The notes: a model not told the origin generated them from the letters alone. Counted from the stretch's first letter, positions 18,099 through 27,900 are shown. The stretch is DNA of 64,000 bases from Roseinatronobacter sp. S2 (GCF_029581395.1 NZ_CP121113.1:3406001-3470000), one strand, 5' to 3'. Program-made: numbers and translations.

Positions 18099-18169
18099 AT
18101 TTTTCCTCCCTAACGGGTTTTGATATGGCATCGGACAGCGCACCATCCGATGCCTTGCAAGGGCACGGT

Positions 18170-18649
18170 TTAGCCCTGCGGTTCCTTGTCATTGTCGAAT
18201 TCAAGCAACTCTAGTTGGATGCCCAGGTCAGCAACGGTATCGAAATAGGCATAACGACCATGGCTGCCATCAAATTCGCCGCGCTGAAGCTCTTTATGTC
18301 CTTTCGCTTCCAGATAGGCGGCACGCTTCGTCAGGTTGCGGGTGCGGAAAGCGATATGGTGACACCCTGGCCCCTTTTGTTCGAGCAGATCCCGCCAAGC
18401 GCTTTTTTCCGGTCCGGGCTGCAAGAATTCTACATCTATGTTTCCGAACTTGAACATCATGATACGGCAGCCGACATCAACCCGCTTGCCCATGTAAGTG
18501 GCTTTGGCTTCGGCCGATTCAGCAGCACGCCCTTCTTTGGGCAACGGTTTTCCGGTCAGTTCGGCGAACCATTTTGCCGATTTCATCACATCATCAGTCA
18601 CGAAGCAAATCTGCATGACCTCGTCTCGGTCAAGAAGTGGACTGTCCAT
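18170..18649 (-). CDS. VOC-superfamily (glyoxalase/dioxygenase-fold) protein
   Basis: Protein of 159 aa with the paired beta-alpha-beta3 VOC modules (MQICFVTDDVMKSAKWFAEL, and GCHHIAFRTRNLTKRAAYLE). Possible metal ligands are His in GCHHIAF and Glu in IQLELLEF. Start 18649 has AAGGA 7 bp upstream; another ATG at 18676 is possible. It is the first gene after the ATPase genes and has its own LacI-type operator at 18709-18718, so the three catabolic genes may have a second promoter. Isomerase, epimerase or lyase chemistry is possible. Confidence 0.75.
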   Translation of the reverse strand: MDSPLLDRDEVMQICFVTDDVMKSAKWFAELTGKPLPKEGRAAESAEAKATYMGKRVDVGCRIMMFKFGNIDVEFLQPGPEKSAWRDLLEQKGPGCHHIAFRTRNLTKRAAYLEAKGHKELQRGEFDGSHGRYAYFDTVADLGIQLELLEFDNDKEPQG

Positions 18650-18708
18650 TGAATATTCCTTTCTCTCGTTGTTCATCTTTTGGCGTTTAGTTGCTGATTT
18701 CACTAGTG

Positions 18709-18718
18709 TTATCGTTAA
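18709..18718. promoter_or_regulatory. LacI-type operator-like site upstream of the VOC gene
   Basis: TTATCGTTAA, a CG-centred imperfect palindrome (TTA-W-CG-W-TAA). The same element occurs at 26495-26504 and, inverted, at 26530-26539, and a variant precedes the lacI gene at 26816. It lies 60 bp upstream of the VOC start. Confidence 0.6.
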
Positions 18719-18764
18719 TATACCGCTTGTCAGCAAATGCTTGTTCATCGTTGTTCGCTGTCGT

Positions 18765-19838
18765 TTAGTATGCCCCCCGCAGGTTCAGCTCATCTGCACG
18801 ATGACAGGCGACGAAGTGGTTTTTGCGGGTTTCCCGGAAGTCTGGGACTTCCGTTTTGCATTGATCAGTCGCATAGGGACAGCGCGGATGAAAATGGCAT
18901 CCGCTGGGCTTGTTGGCGGGGTCGGCCACTTCCCCCGCAAGGCGCACAGTTGCCCCTTTTCCACGCAGGCGCGGATCAGCCTTGGGGACGGCGGCCAGCA
19001 ATGCCTCGGTATACGGGTGCAGCGGTGTTCGGTACAGGTCCTCTGTCGTTGCCAGTTCCACGATATTGCCGACATACATGACCGCAACCCTTGTGCTGAT
19101 GTGTTCGACCACGGACAGATCATGGGCAACGAACAGATAGGTAAGGCCAAGTTCTTCCTGTAGATCTTGCAGAAGGTTTATGGTTTGTGCCTGAACCGAA
19201 ACATCGAGGGCAGAGACCGCCTCGTCGCAAACCACAAGTTCTGGGTTCAAAGCAAGCGCGCGGGCAATCCCGATGCGCTGTCTTTCACCACCGCTGAACG
19301 CGTGCGGGTGCCGGCTAAGATATTCAGGGCGCAGGCCGACTTTGCGCAACAGGTCGATAACCCGATCCTCGATCTCGGGCTTCTTGTATTTGCCAGTCTC
19401 GGCCAGCGGTTCGCTGACGATGTCGCGGACCGTCCAGCGCGGGTTCAGGGACGAATGCGGGTCTTGAAAGATCATTCGGATGTCGCGCCGGAATGGCTTG
19501 AGTTCACGATTACTGAGGGTGGACAAATCAATGGTTTCACCATTGTGCCGATGGTAGACAAGCTGTCCGCCAGTGGGCTTGTAAGCGCGAACGATACACC
19601 GCCCGGCGGTTGTTTTGCCGCATCCCGATTCCCCGACCAGCCCAACCGTTTCGCCAGCGCGAATGGTGATGCTCAGGTTATCAACGGCCCTTACAGTGCC
19701 GACCACGCGGTGCAGAAATCCCTTTGTCACTGGGAAGTGCATCTGAAGGTTTCTGATTTCCAGCAAGGGATCGCCCTTGCGCCTGCCTGCCTTGCGCACG
19801 CCTTCGGTCAATGTCGAGGTCAGAGTGTTGTCTGCCAT
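18765..19838 (-). CDS. Oligopeptide/oligosaccharide ABC transporter ATP-binding protein (OppF type)
   Basis: ATPase of 357 aa. Walker A is [12 protein letters not shown], signature [15 protein letters not shown], Walker [14 protein letters not shown]-loop VAHDLS. The C-terminal Opp extension with cysteines ([15 protein letters not shown]) is present. Start 19838 is chosen at MADNTL, with GAGGAAAATATG. It is the second ATPase of a heteromeric pair and lies 10 bp downstream of the OppD-type gene. Opp-type systems with sugar-enzyme neighbours usually carry oligosaccharides or glycosides. Confidence 0.92.
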   Translation of the reverse strand: MADNTLTSTLTEGVRKAGRRKGDPLLEIRNLQMHFPVTKGFLHRVVGTVRAVDNLSITIRAGETVGLVGESGCGKTTAGRCIVRAYKPTGGQLVYHRHNGETIDLSTLSNRELKPFRRDIRMIFQDPHSSLNPRWTVRDIVSEPLAETGKYKKPEIEDRVIDLLRKVGLRPEYLSRHPHAFSGGERQRIGIARALALNPELVVCDEAVSALDVSVQAQTINLLQDLQEELGLTYLFVAHDLSVVEHISTRVAVMYVGNIVELATTEDLYRTPLHPYTEALLAAVPKADPRLRGKGATVRLAGEVADPANKPSGCHFHPRCPYATDQCKTEVPDFRETRKNHFVACHRADELNLRGAY

Positions 19839-19848
19839 ATTTTCCTCT

Positions 19849-20892
19849 CTAACCTGCGCTTGGGGTGGTAGCGTGTGTCTGCGCAGTTTCGGGGGCACTG
19901 TGCAAAAGGCAGCGAACCGAACGTCCGGGGGCCAGTTGTTCCCTTGGCGGGGAGATAACGTTGCAAATGCCGTCCATACGCTCGTCACATCGTGGATTAA
20001 ACTGGCATCCGGTGGGACGGTTGAAAGGATGGGGAACCATGCCGCGGATCGATTCCAGCCGGTGACGTCTTTCTACCCCCAGCTTGGGAATCGAACGCAA
20101 CAGCGCGCGTGTATAGGGGTGCTTGGGGTCGTGGAAGATGGCGTCCACCTCTCCGGTTTCGGCCACCGTACCCAGATACATCACCACGACATAATCGGCG
20201 ATTTCCGCAACGACGCCCAGATCGTGGGTAATGAAAATCATCGACATTCCGAATTCGCGCTGAAGAGAGGCGAACAGATCGAGGATATTTGCCTGCGTCG
20301 TCACATCAAGCGCTGTTGTCGGTTCATCTGCGATAAGCAGCTGAGGCTCGCATCCCAGCGCCATCGCAATCATTGCGCGCTGGCGCATACCGCCCGAAAG
20401 TTGAAAGGTATACGCATCAATACGCTCCTGCGGCTTGGGGATACCCACTTTACCCAAAAGCGCGATTGCCCGTTCGCGGACCTGTGCTTCGCTCATCGGC
20501 ATATGAAGCCGGATCATCTCCGTGATCTGATCGCCGATGGTGTGGACAGGGGAAAGCGAACTCATCGGTTCCTGAAAAATCATGGCAATATCCTTGCCAC
20601 GAATTTTGCGGATTTCTGTGCCTTTGGGATCCAGCTTGGCAATATCCACGCTTGGTCCGTCCCGACCATGAAACATGATGCTGCCATCAACGATGCGGCC
20701 CGGCGGTGATACCAGTTGCATCAAGCTGCGCGCAGTCATCGACTTTCCTGACCCGGACTCGCCTACAATGCAGACTGTCTTGCCGCGCGGCACCTGAAAG
20801 TCCACGCCGTCGGCGGCCTTGATCGCGCCCTCATCGGTGGCAAAATGCACTTTAAGGCCCTTAACCTCGATCAGAAAATCGTCTTTGGTCAT
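19849..20892 (-). CDS. Oligopeptide/oligosaccharide ABC transporter ATP-binding protein (OppD type)
   Basis: ATPase of 347 aa. Walker [13 protein letters not shown], signature [15 protein letters not shown], Walker [14 protein letters not shown]-loop [10 protein letters not shown]. The oligopeptide-type C-terminal Cys region is present ([16 protein letters not shown]). Two ATGs are 6 bp apart: AGGAG touches the first (20898) and is correctly spaced from the second (20892), so 20892 is preferred. It is 16 bp downstream of the OppC-type gene. Confidence 0.92.
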   Translation of the reverse strand: MTKDDFLIEVKGLKVHFATDEGAIKAADGVDFQVPRGKTVCIVGESGSGKSMTARSLMQLVSPPGRIVDGSIMFHGRDGPSVDIAKLDPKGTEIRKIRGKDIAMIFQEPMSSLSPVHTIGDQITEMIRLHMPMSEAQVRERAIALLGKVGIPKPQERIDAYTFQLSGGMRQRAMIAMALGCEPQLLIADEPTTALDVTTQANILDLFASLQREFGMSMIFITHDLGVVAEIADYVVVMYLGTVAETGEVDAIFHDPKHPYTRALLRSIPKLGVERRHRLESIRGMVPHPFNRPTGCQFNPRCDERMDGICNVISPPREQLAPGRSVRCLLHSAPETAQTHATTPSAG

Positions 20893-20908
20893 GCTCATCT
20901 CCTGATTT

Positions 20909-22120
20909 CTAGGCATAGGGGTCGGCGGCATCGCGCAAGCCGTCGCCCAGAAAGTTGAGCGCCAACACGGCTATCACAACAGCTGCGCTTGGCCACATCA
21001 GCCATGGCGCAGAGGCAACAGTTCGGATGTTTTGGGCTTCCTGAAGCAGAACACCCCAAGAAACCACCGGCGGGCGAAGCCCGATCCCCAGAAAGCTTAA
21101 AGCCGTTTCCGCAAGGATCATTGAAGGGATTGCCAGCGTCACAACTGCGATGATGTGACTAAGAAAATTTGGCACCATATGCCGCATGACGATCTTCACG
21201 TCGCTGACCCCGTCCAATTTGGCGGCCAGCACGAAATCTTCGGTCTTGAGCGCAAGAAACCGACCGCGCACAACCCGTGCAAGGCTGGTCCAGCCGATGA
21301 TTGAAAGTATGACCGTAATCAGGAAATACACCTGAAGCGGGGGCAGTGTTAGCGGAATGGCTGCGGCAAGCCCCATCCACAACGGTATCGAGGGGATCGA
21401 TTCAAGAAACTCCCCCAGCCTTTGCTGAGCGGTGTCGATCCAGCCGCCGTAAAAGCCCGCCAGCCCGCCCAGAAGAACGCCCAGGAACAAGCTTAAGGCA
21501 ACGCCGACCAGCCCTATCGACATTGACACACGGGTTCCGTGAATGGTCCTTGAAAGAACATCGCGACCCAGGCGGTCAGCGCCAAACAAATAGATCCGTT
21601 CGCCCATAGTCACCGGACCGAACAGTTTTCGCTGCAACGGAATGAACCCGGCAAGCAAATAGGGTTCGGATTTCACAAACAATCCCACCGGAATGATCTG
21701 GGTTTCATCAATCACGAAGGTGCGACGCAGCGCCACGGGGTCAATTTCGACAGTATAGCCATTCACATGCGGCAGAAACTGCCGGCCTTCGTCGGTTTGC
21801 ACGAAAAGGTTAAGGGCTTGGGGGGGCGCATAGGTATGCTGGGTGCTGTGGACATTGGGGGCATAAGGGGCCAGAAACTCGGCGAAAATGGCGACCAGAT
21901 AAATCAATATGGTCACTACGCCACCAACAAGGGCCAGTTTGTGACGACGAAACTTCCACCACATCAGTTTGAACTGACTTGCAAGTACCAGTTCATCTTC
22001 GGCAGGTAGGGTTGCCGCCGGACTGGTGACAGCAGTAGCGCCACCGGGTGGGAATGCGCCGACCACGCCGCCCGGGCCTGCCGCTGCTGTCTTATCTTTG
22101 GCGTCTGTTAGGTTGGACAT
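20909..22120 (-). CDS. ABC transporter permease, OppC type with long N-terminus and periplasmic loop
   Basis: Permease of 403 aa, about 100 longer than an ordinary OppC. A Gly/Pro/Ala-rich cytoplasmic leader precedes the first helix (LALVGGVVTILIYLVAIFAE). About 120 residues separate it from the next helix, a periplasmic insertion starting PYAPNVHSTQHTYAPP. The permease core contains GADRLGRDVLSRTIHGTR and the EAA loop AAKLDGVSDVKIVMRHMVPN. ATG 22120 with GAGG upstream is preferred to GTG 22132. The long loop is typical of Opp-like systems assigned to sugars. Confidence 0.88.
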   Translation of the reverse strand: MSNLTDAKDKTAAAGPGGVVGAFPPGGATAVTSPAATLPAEDELVLASQFKLMWWKFRRHKLALVGGVVTILIYLVAIFAEFLAPYAPNVHSTQHTYAPPQALNLFVQTDEGRQFLPHVNGYTVEIDPVALRRTFVIDETQIIPVGLFVKSEPYLLAGFIPLQRKLFGPVTMGERIYLFGADRLGRDVLSRTIHGTRVSMSIGLVGVALSLFLGVLLGGLAGFYGGWIDTAQQRLGEFLESIPSIPLWMGLAAAIPLTLPPLQVYFLITVILSIIGWTSLARVVRGRFLALKTEDFVLAAKLDGVSDVKIVMRHMVPNFLSHIIAVVTLAIPSMILAETALSFLGIGLRPPVVSWGVLLQEAQNIRTVASAPWLMWPSAAVVIAVLALNFLGDGLRDAADPYA

Positions 22121-22128
22121 GGCAAACC

Positions 22129-23115
22129 TCACTGGTACCGGATGCGTGGATCGAGCCAGGCAAGCGCGATATCGGACAGCAATGTGCTGACGACATTAAG
22201 CACACTGAGCATCAGGATGAATGCGCCTGCCAGATACATATCCTGCGCAAGCAATGCCCGCAGCAACAGTGGCCCTGTGGTGGGCAGGCCCAGCACGATG
22301 GCCACGATGGCTTCCGCCGAAACGACAGCGACAAGAATATTGTTCTGGGCGCTGACAAAAAAGTTCAGGGCGATACGAACAGGATATTTGAGCAAGAGCC
22401 TGATTTCAGACAAGCCTTTGGACCGTGCCGTGACCACATAGGGCTTGCTTAATTCATCAAGCAGGTTGGCGCGGACCAGCCGGATCAGGCCCGCTGTCCC
22501 CGCAGTGCCCAATACGATCATCGGGATCCACAGATGCATCATAAGATCCCCGACCTTGCCCCAGGACCAGGGTGCATTCTCATACTCGGGGGAGAAAAGC
22601 CCGCCAACGCTCTGGCCGAAATGGGCAAAGGCGATATACATCAGAAACAACGCCATCAGGAAGTTGGGAATTGCCAATCCCAGAAACCCCACGAAGGTCG
22701 CGATGTAATCCCCGATCGAAAATTTGCGAACTGCCGAATAGATGCCGATAGGGAATGACACAACCCAGATGAACATCAGTGTGGCGGTGGACAGCAGCAA
22801 GGTCAGCCCCAGCCGCTCCCAGATCATTGTGTTGACGGGCCGGTTCCATTCGAACGACATGCCGAAATCGCCATAAAGCAGTATATTGGTAATCCATTTC
22901 CAGTATTGGACATAGAATGGCTCCCCTAGCCCATACCGTTCGCGCAAATTGGCAAGGGTTGCAGCATCGACCGTGCTGCCCTGTTCCGCCATCCTTGCCA
23001 CCATGGTTGTCAGATAGTCCCCGGGCGGCAGCTGGATGATGAAGAACGCAACGAACGAGATCGCAAAAAGCGTCGGGATCATGTAAAGGATACGACGAAC
23101 GATATAGAATGCCAT
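22129..23115 (-). CDS. ABC transporter permease, OppB type
   Basis: Permease of 328 aa with an N-terminal helix (RRILYMIPTLFAISFVAFFII), the OppB-type segment YGDFGMSFEWNRPV, and an EAA loop (KPYVVTARSKGLSEIRLLLKYPVRIAL). ATG 23115 has AGGG upstream. The start of the OppC-type gene follows immediately (stop at 22129-22131, next ATG at 22120), so both permeases are coupled. Confidence 0.9.
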   Translation of the reverse strand: MAFYIVRRILYMIPTLFAISFVAFFIIQLPPGDYLTTMVARMAEQGSTVDAATLANLRERYGLGEPFYVQYWKWITNILLYGDFGMSFEWNRPVNTMIWERLGLTLLLSTATLMFIWVVSFPIGIYSAVRKFSIGDYIATFVGFLGLAIPNFLMALFLMYIAFAHFGQSVGGLFSPEYENAPWSWGKVGDLMMHLWIPMIVLGTAGTAGLIRLVRANLLDELSKPYVVTARSKGLSEIRLLLKYPVRIALNFFVSAQNNILVAVVSAEAIVAIVLGLPTTGPLLLRALLAQDMYLAGAFILMLSVLNVVSTLLSDIALAWLDPRIRYQ

Positions 23116-23329
23116 GGCGTCACCCTGCCCTTCGTGCGTGGATGCTTGCCAGTCCGGGGCAGATAAAGCGGACACCGCGACGACCCGGATGCACCCCCCG
23201 GGCAAACGCGCCGCCGCGCCTGAACTGAACATGCGTTAGCATATCACGCCTCCCTATCCTTGCGTCCCAACCTGATTTCTGGCGACTGCCATCTTCACAG
23301 CACATCTTGTTTTCCGACACTCCGCATTG

Positions 23330-24301
23330 TTACGGGTGGTGGTCATACATGTTGCCCGTCGCGGGCAGTTCGGATGCCAGCGCATTGCTGATTTCGGTCA
23401 TGCGTTCGAATGCCCAGGACGGAATTTCCCCCTCAAGGGCTGCGGCGTTGGTCGAAAGCTGTGCTGGTGAACGCGCCCCGACAACGGCGCAATTGGCGCC
23501 CGGCTGATTTAGAACCCAGCGTATGGCCAGATGAACAAGCGGGCGGTCAATCTCTTTTGCTATTGCCTTGCATTGCTCAATCGCTGCAAACACATGCGGC
23601 CAGACCCTGGGCCAGAACAGCACGATATTGTTGCGCGGGTCATGCGGTTCAAACATCAGTTGCCGCGCAAACTTTCCCGTCAAGCTGCCTTGCGCGATGG
23701 AACTGTAGGTCGCGGTCCAGATATCATTCGCGATGCAATAGGGCAGGATCTGTTTTTCCGCCTCGCGCCAAAGTAGATTATAACCTAGCTGGTGCGCATC
23801 TATACGCCCCACCGTGGCCACTTGTTCCATGTCAGCCACCGAGAAATTCGAAACGCCAATCGCCCGGATCAGTCCACGCTCCTTGGCGGTGACCAACCCT
23901 TCCATTAATGGCCGCAAATCACGGCCCTTGCGCGGCCAGTGAATATAAAACAAGTCAATGAACTCTGTATTCAGCTGTCGCAGGCTGTGTTCTACCTCGC
24001 TCAGCATCAGATCGGCATCCATTTCGCCAATCGAGGATTTTGACGCCAAAAAGATCGAGTCGCGTCGGGACTTCAGGAACGCGCCAAGAAGCGCTTCGGA
24101 TTTCCCTTCGCCATATCCGGCGGCGGTGTCGAAATGGTTGATCCCTGCGTCGACGGCGGCATGCATGGTATCAAGCAGACTCTCGCGCCCACCGTCGGCC
24201 CATTGCGCGGGGTTGAAATAGGACCCCCCGAATGCAAGCCGGTTCAGCACCTGCCCGGTTGCCCCGAATCGCGTGTGGCTGGAAAAAGCGGATTGTTTCA
24301 T
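23330..24301 (-). CDS. Aldo/keto reductase
   Basis: NADPH-type reductase of 323 aa. The catalytic tetrad is visible: Asp in HFDTAAGYGEGKSE, Tyr in the same segment, Lys in IFLASKSSI, His in LFYIHWPRKG. The cofactor end is VGARSPAQLSTNAAAL. ATG 24301 (MKQSAFSSHTRFG) is preferred over an extension through the intergenic hairpin. It is placed between the binding-protein gene and the permeases, so expression follows the transporter. It likely reduces or oxidises the imported sugar or an aldehyde derived from it. Confidence 0.88.
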   Translation of the reverse strand: MKQSAFSSHTRFGATGQVLNRLAFGGSYFNPAQWADGGRESLLDTMHAAVDAGINHFDTAAGYGEGKSEALLGAFLKSRRDSIFLASKSSIGEMDADLMLSEVEHSLRQLNTEFIDLFYIHWPRKGRDLRPLMEGLVTAKERGLIRAIGVSNFSVADMEQVATVGRIDAHQLGYNLLWREAEKQILPYCIANDIWTATYSSIAQGSLTGKFARQLMFEPHDPRNNIVLFWPRVWPHVFAAIEQCKAIAKEIDRPLVHLAIRWVLNQPGANCAVVGARSPAQLSTNAAALEGEIPSWAFERMTEISNALASELPATGNMYDHHP

Positions 24302-24421
24302 ACGACTCTCTCTGATTTCTTGCTGGCATCGCAAGATGGAAGAAGGTTGCAGCACCACCCCCAATGCAAACTGCGGACAAGGGGTGTTATGCGCGTGGTT
24401 CTGACGAAGCCTTGAAGGTTC

Positions 24422-24451
24422 GGGTTTCGGGCGCGCAACCACCCGAAACCC
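24422..24451 (-). other. Intercistronic hairpin after the binding-protein gene
   Basis: Perfect 10-bp stem (24422-24431 with 24442-24451) around a 10-base loop, 15 bp downstream of the minus-strand binding-protein stop and before the AKR gene. There is no T-run. It fits an mRNA-stabilising or partly terminating element. Confidence 0.65.
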
Positions 24452-24465
24452 ATGCTGTTGAGAGG

Positions 24466-26406
24466 CTACTGTGACGCAAAATAGTAGGTTTGCGGATTGG
24501 TCGGCCCCGGATTGGCAAAGATCGCCCCCTCTGGCATGACCTGCGGCACATTTCGGAAATTGTTCTTGGCAATCCCGAAATTAACCGCCCGCAGGTTGAT
24601 GCCGATGGTGAAGAACTCGTCACGGGCACGCGCAAGCAAGTCGCGCGTAAGTTCGGCCTGTGCCTCGGTATCCGGTGTCGCCAGCAACGCGTCATACATA
24701 TCCATGAGTTCCTTGATATGTTCGGGCGGTTCTTCGGCAATCGGGTTGTTTGGATCAAGATACCACGCACCCCAGGCAACGGCCCAAAATGCATTATGAT
24801 TTGCCGGAAACCACCCATATGGATCAATCAACACATCCCAACCCAAACCACCTGGCCCACTCCAGACCAAGGCGTCATGGGTGTTGGAGTCGCGAATGTT
24901 CCAGAACAACGACTGTTCGAGGGTGCGCAGCTGCATATCGATACCCACTTCAGCCAGGTGGGCACTGGCCAATTCCATGCCGTCGACATTGGGCTGGCGT
25001 GTCGCGACAACATTGACAGCAAATGAAATACGCGCGCCGTTCTCATCAACCCGGAAACCGCTGCTATCGCGTTCGGTAAATCCGGCGCGGTCCAGATATT
25101 CATTGGCAAGGTCAAGATCGTATTCGGTGAACTGCTTTGCCATCTGGGCGTCGTAGTAGGGTGATGACTCCCTCGGGGCCAACTGGTGCGGCTCTCCCTG
25201 CCCGACATAGACCGTGTCGATGATTTCCTGACGATTGATTGCATGGGAAAGCCCGATACGGAAATCCCGGTTCTGGAAGATATTGCGCAACCTCGGATCT
25301 TTATGGGTGTGGTTAAGATACAGCGTCAGCTCGGTGCTGGCAGCGGGCGTCAGATCGATAAACCGGAAATCCCCGTCTTCCATGTGATCGAAAAAAACCG
25401 ACTTCTGATCAAGCGTTCCGAACTGACCATCCGTATTATCCCGAAAGTCGATTTCCCCCGCCAATGCCCTAAGCATAAGCACTTCACTGCTCTCATACTG
25501 GCCGAACTCTACCCGATCGATATAGGGAAGCTGGTTCCCATCTGGGTCCACTTTGAAATAGTAGGGATTGCGTTCCCCGATAACGCGGCTTGAACCGTCA
25601 TAGGGCCGCGTCAGCACCCATGCGTGCAGGGTCGGAATATTCAGGTTCTGGAAGCGTTCGATCGTGCGCTCGGCCAGCGCTGTGCCCGCTTTCGCTTCAA
25701 ACATCTGGGCCCAGCTTGTAAACCCTTCCGCCGCCATCAGATCCTCGATACCGTCGGGATTGTAGTCGATATGATACTGGGAAAAGTAGTGGCGGGGGTA
25801 ACTCGTATAGTACCAGCCCCAGCGCCCCGCGACATCGTGCTGAAGAAAGAACCCGGAAGGTTCTTCAAACGCAAAGCTAACTGTATAGTCGTCGATTTTG
25901 GTAACGGTTATACGGTTGTTCTGATTGCGCCGCGCTGCAAGCTCATCGTTCAGATAAACGGCTTCGTACCAGAACATGATGTCATCCGCCGTGAATGGCG
26001 CGCCATCAGACCAGCGAATACCCTCGCGCAGGTGAAACACATATTCGCGGCCATCGTCGCTGACATCGACAGCTTCCGCAATGTCGGGAATAACTTCATT
26101 ATAGTCAGGGTCCCAACGCATGAGGTGGTCGTATTTCATGACACGCGCCAACATGTGTTGGGCGTTGCCCCCGACAAGGCCATGTCGCCATGTGCCACCG
26201 TATTCACCGATGGACTCAAGCGGCTCGACCACCATGGGCGACGCTGGAATGCGCTCTTCAATCGGTGGGATCTCACCCGCCTCCACAAGTGCGTCCAGCA
26301 TTGGTGCTTGGTTGAATTGTGCCATGGCAAAGCTTGGCACCACAATGAGGGTCGCCACGCCAGTAGACATGGCAAGCTTTTGGATAATTCCAGTAAACCC
26401 TTGCAT
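24466..26406 (-). CDS. ABC transporter substrate-binding protein, family 5 (large, sugar-type)
   Basis: Periplasmic binding protein of 646 aa, about 100 longer than a typical DppA. It has a Sec signal peptide (GVATLIVVPSFAMAQ, cleavage about residue 29). Family-5 landmarks are WRHGLVGGNAQHML, REGIRWSDGAPFTADDIMFW and the C-terminal lobe with FRIGLSHAINRQEIIDTVY. The length, and the lack of the usual dipeptide-contact Asp region, suggest an oligosaccharide or glycoside ligand. Start 26406 has GGAGG upstream. It is the first gene of the operon, controlled by two operator-like sites at 26495 and 26530. Confidence 0.9.
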   Translation of the reverse strand: MQGFTGIIQKLAMSTGVATLIVVPSFAMAQFNQAPMLDALVEAGEIPPIEERIPASPMVVEPLESIGEYGGTWRHGLVGGNAQHMLARVMKYDHLMRWDPDYNEVIPDIAEAVDVSDDGREYVFHLREGIRWSDGAPFTADDIMFWYEAVYLNDELAARRNQNNRITVTKIDDYTVSFAFEEPSGFFLQHDVAGRWGWYYTSYPRHYFSQYHIDYNPDGIEDLMAAEGFTSWAQMFEAKAGTALAERTIERFQNLNIPTLHAWVLTRPYDGSSRVIGERNPYYFKVDPDGNQLPYIDRVEFGQYESSEVLMLRALAGEIDFRDNTDGQFGTLDQKSVFFDHMEDGDFRFIDLTPAASTELTLYLNHTHKDPRLRNIFQNRDFRIGLSHAINRQEIIDTVYVGQGEPHQLAPRESSPYYDAQMAKQFTEYDLDLANEYLDRAGFTERDSSGFRVDENGARISFAVNVVATRQPNVDGMELASAHLAEVGIDMQLRTLEQSLFWNIRDSNTHDALVWSGPGGLGWDVLIDPYGWFPANHNAFWAVAWGAWYLDPNNPIAEEPPEHIKELMDMYDALLATPDTEAQAELTRDLLARARDEFFTIGINLRAVNFGIAKNNFRNVPQVMPEGAIFANPGPTNPQTYYFASQ

Positions 26407-26494
26407 AAGGTTCTCCTCCCTGTTTGCAAGTTTGGTTTTTGACGCCTGCATTGATGGCGCCGGCAAACAGAGCTTAAGCGCTCTGCGCATTATA

Positions 26495-26539
26495 TTATCG
26501 TTAATACGATCATTGCTTGTCGCCGTATATTAACGATAA
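26495..26539. promoter_or_regulatory. Pair of LacI-type operator-like sites
   Basis: TTATCGTTAA at 26495-26504 and its reverse complement TTAACGATAA at 26530-26539, centres 35 bp apart, are part of a longer inverted repeat. They lie 89 bp upstream of the binding-protein start and 330 bp upstream of the divergent lacI gene. The 276 bp up to the next site (26540-26815) hold no other recognisable feature. Confidence 0.65.
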
Positions 26540-26815
26540 CAATGCCCCGCTCGCGTGATTCCGTCAACCCCTTCCTTGCAATAATTTGCATCAGGTCTGG
26601 GTGCATATGGTGAAAATGTAGGCGCAATTGATACGGCCGACGGCGAACATCCTCGATGGTATTCGCCCTGCTAAGCCAATATAATTTAATTACTTACAGC
26701 AACTTAATCCCCATTGGACGCGCGTCTACGCGCCTGCGTTCATTGATTTCTGAACTTCAAGACCTACGGGTTCGCGTTCCAAACTTCGCCTTGCCTGACC
26801 TGCGGGGTAACGGTA

Positions 26816-26825
26816 TTAACGTTAT
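26816..26825. promoter_or_regulatory. LacI-type operator-like variant before lacI
   Basis: TTAACGTTAT, CG-centred and differing at one edge position from the TTAWCGWTAA sites elsewhere, 44 bp upstream of the lacI start. It is consistent with autoregulation. Confidence 0.5.
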
Positions 26826-26868
26826 ATACAAGATTATGTTCTGCACATTTGGCCATTAAAGAGAAAAA

Positions 26869-27900
26869 ATGACTCGTTCGGGGATGACCACAATCCGACT
26901 CAAAGACGTCGCAACACGCACCGGGTTTTCAGTTAACACAGTGTCGCTCGCCCTGCGTGACAGCCCGCGCCTTGCGAAAGAGACGCGTGAAATCATACGA
27001 TCTGCGGCCCGGGAATTGAATTATCTTCCCAATCAGGTCGCTAAATCGCTCGTCAACCGAGAGACAAAAACCATCGGGCTGATCCTGACGGACATTACAA
27101 GTCCGATTCTTACCGCCACGGCCCAATCAGTCGAAACCGCCCTGTCCGCGCGGGGATACAGCACATTGTTTGCAACCTCGAACAACCGCATTGAGGATGA
27201 GATGAAGGCAATCGATCTGTTTCGCGCCCGACAGGTCGATGGGATGCTGGTTTATCCACGCAGCCATACCGTCATCGATCACATACAAACCTTGCGCGGC
27301 GCGGATTATCCTGTCGTGCTGCTGGTGGCGAACGGTGGTGCGGAAATTGATGCGGTCGGCATAGATGAACGCAAAGGCTCCTACAAGGCGGTCACACATC
27401 TGATCGATGTCGGACACCGTGCCATCGCACTGATCGACAGCGCAAATCCACTGGGCAACCCCGAGAAGCGCGAAGGTTATCTGTTGGCACTGGATCAGGC
27501 TGGGATCGCATTTGACCCGTCACTTGTTTCCGACCCCGGCGGACATTCGGTCGCGAGAGGCTTTTGGGCAATGGACGCCCTGATGTCGAGGACAAACAAA
27601 CCGACGGCTGTTTTCACTGCAAACGATGCGCTTGCTCTTGGCGTATTGCGGTGGACAAAGGTGCATGGATTGCGCGTCCCCGAAGATCTGGCCATTATCG
27701 GGTTTGACAACATTGAGTATGCCGAACATGCGACCACCCCCATTTCCAGCGTCAATTATGATGTAGCTTTGGTCACAGACCTTGCAGTGGAGCGATTGAT
27801 GAACTTGATCGCCTCACCCGGAGCCCTGCCCTCTCCTCAAATGACACTTATCGATCCAGATATTGTGGTGCGCCAAAGTACTGCAAAACGGACACGCTAG
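26869..27900 (+). CDS. LacI-family transcriptional regulator of the carbohydrate operon
   Basis: Regulator of 343 aa. The HTH and hinge are classical: IRLKDVATRTGFSVNTVSLA, and LNYLPNQVAKSLVNRETKTI. The periplasmic-binding-like domain shows GLILTDITSPILTA, the ligand-loop region FTANDALALGVLR and GFDNIEYAEHATTPISSV. Two ATGs are possible (26869 and 26884). It is divergent from the transporter operon, and CG-centred palindromes precede both and the downstream catabolic genes. Inducer probably a sugar from the pathway. Confidence 0.92.
   Translation: MTRSGMTTIRLKDVATRTGFSVNTVSLALRDSPRLAKETREIIRSAARELNYLPNQVAKSLVNRETKTIGLILTDITSPILTATAQSVETALSARGYSTLFATSNNRIEDEMKAIDLFRARQVDGMLVYPRSHTVIDHIQTLRGADYPVVLLVANGGAEIDAVGIDERKGSYKAVTHLIDVGHRAIALIDSANPLGNPEKREGYLLALDQAGIAFDPSLVSDPGGHSVARGFWAMDALMSRTNKPTAVFTANDALALGVLRWTKVHGLRVPEDLAIIGFDNIEYAEHATTPISSVNYDVALVTDLAVERLMNLIASPGALPSPQMTLIDPDIVVRQSTAKRTR

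Noticed and set aside
17061..18113. 350-aa plus-strand frame antisense to the Gfo/Idh gene
   Set aside because: The minus strand encodes an unmistakable oxidoreductase with a strong ribosome site.
19777..20709. 310-aa plus-strand frame over the OppD-type ATPase gene
   Set aside because: Antisense to an ATPase with all motifs; the plus frame is rich in His, Arg and Cys and lacks domain features.
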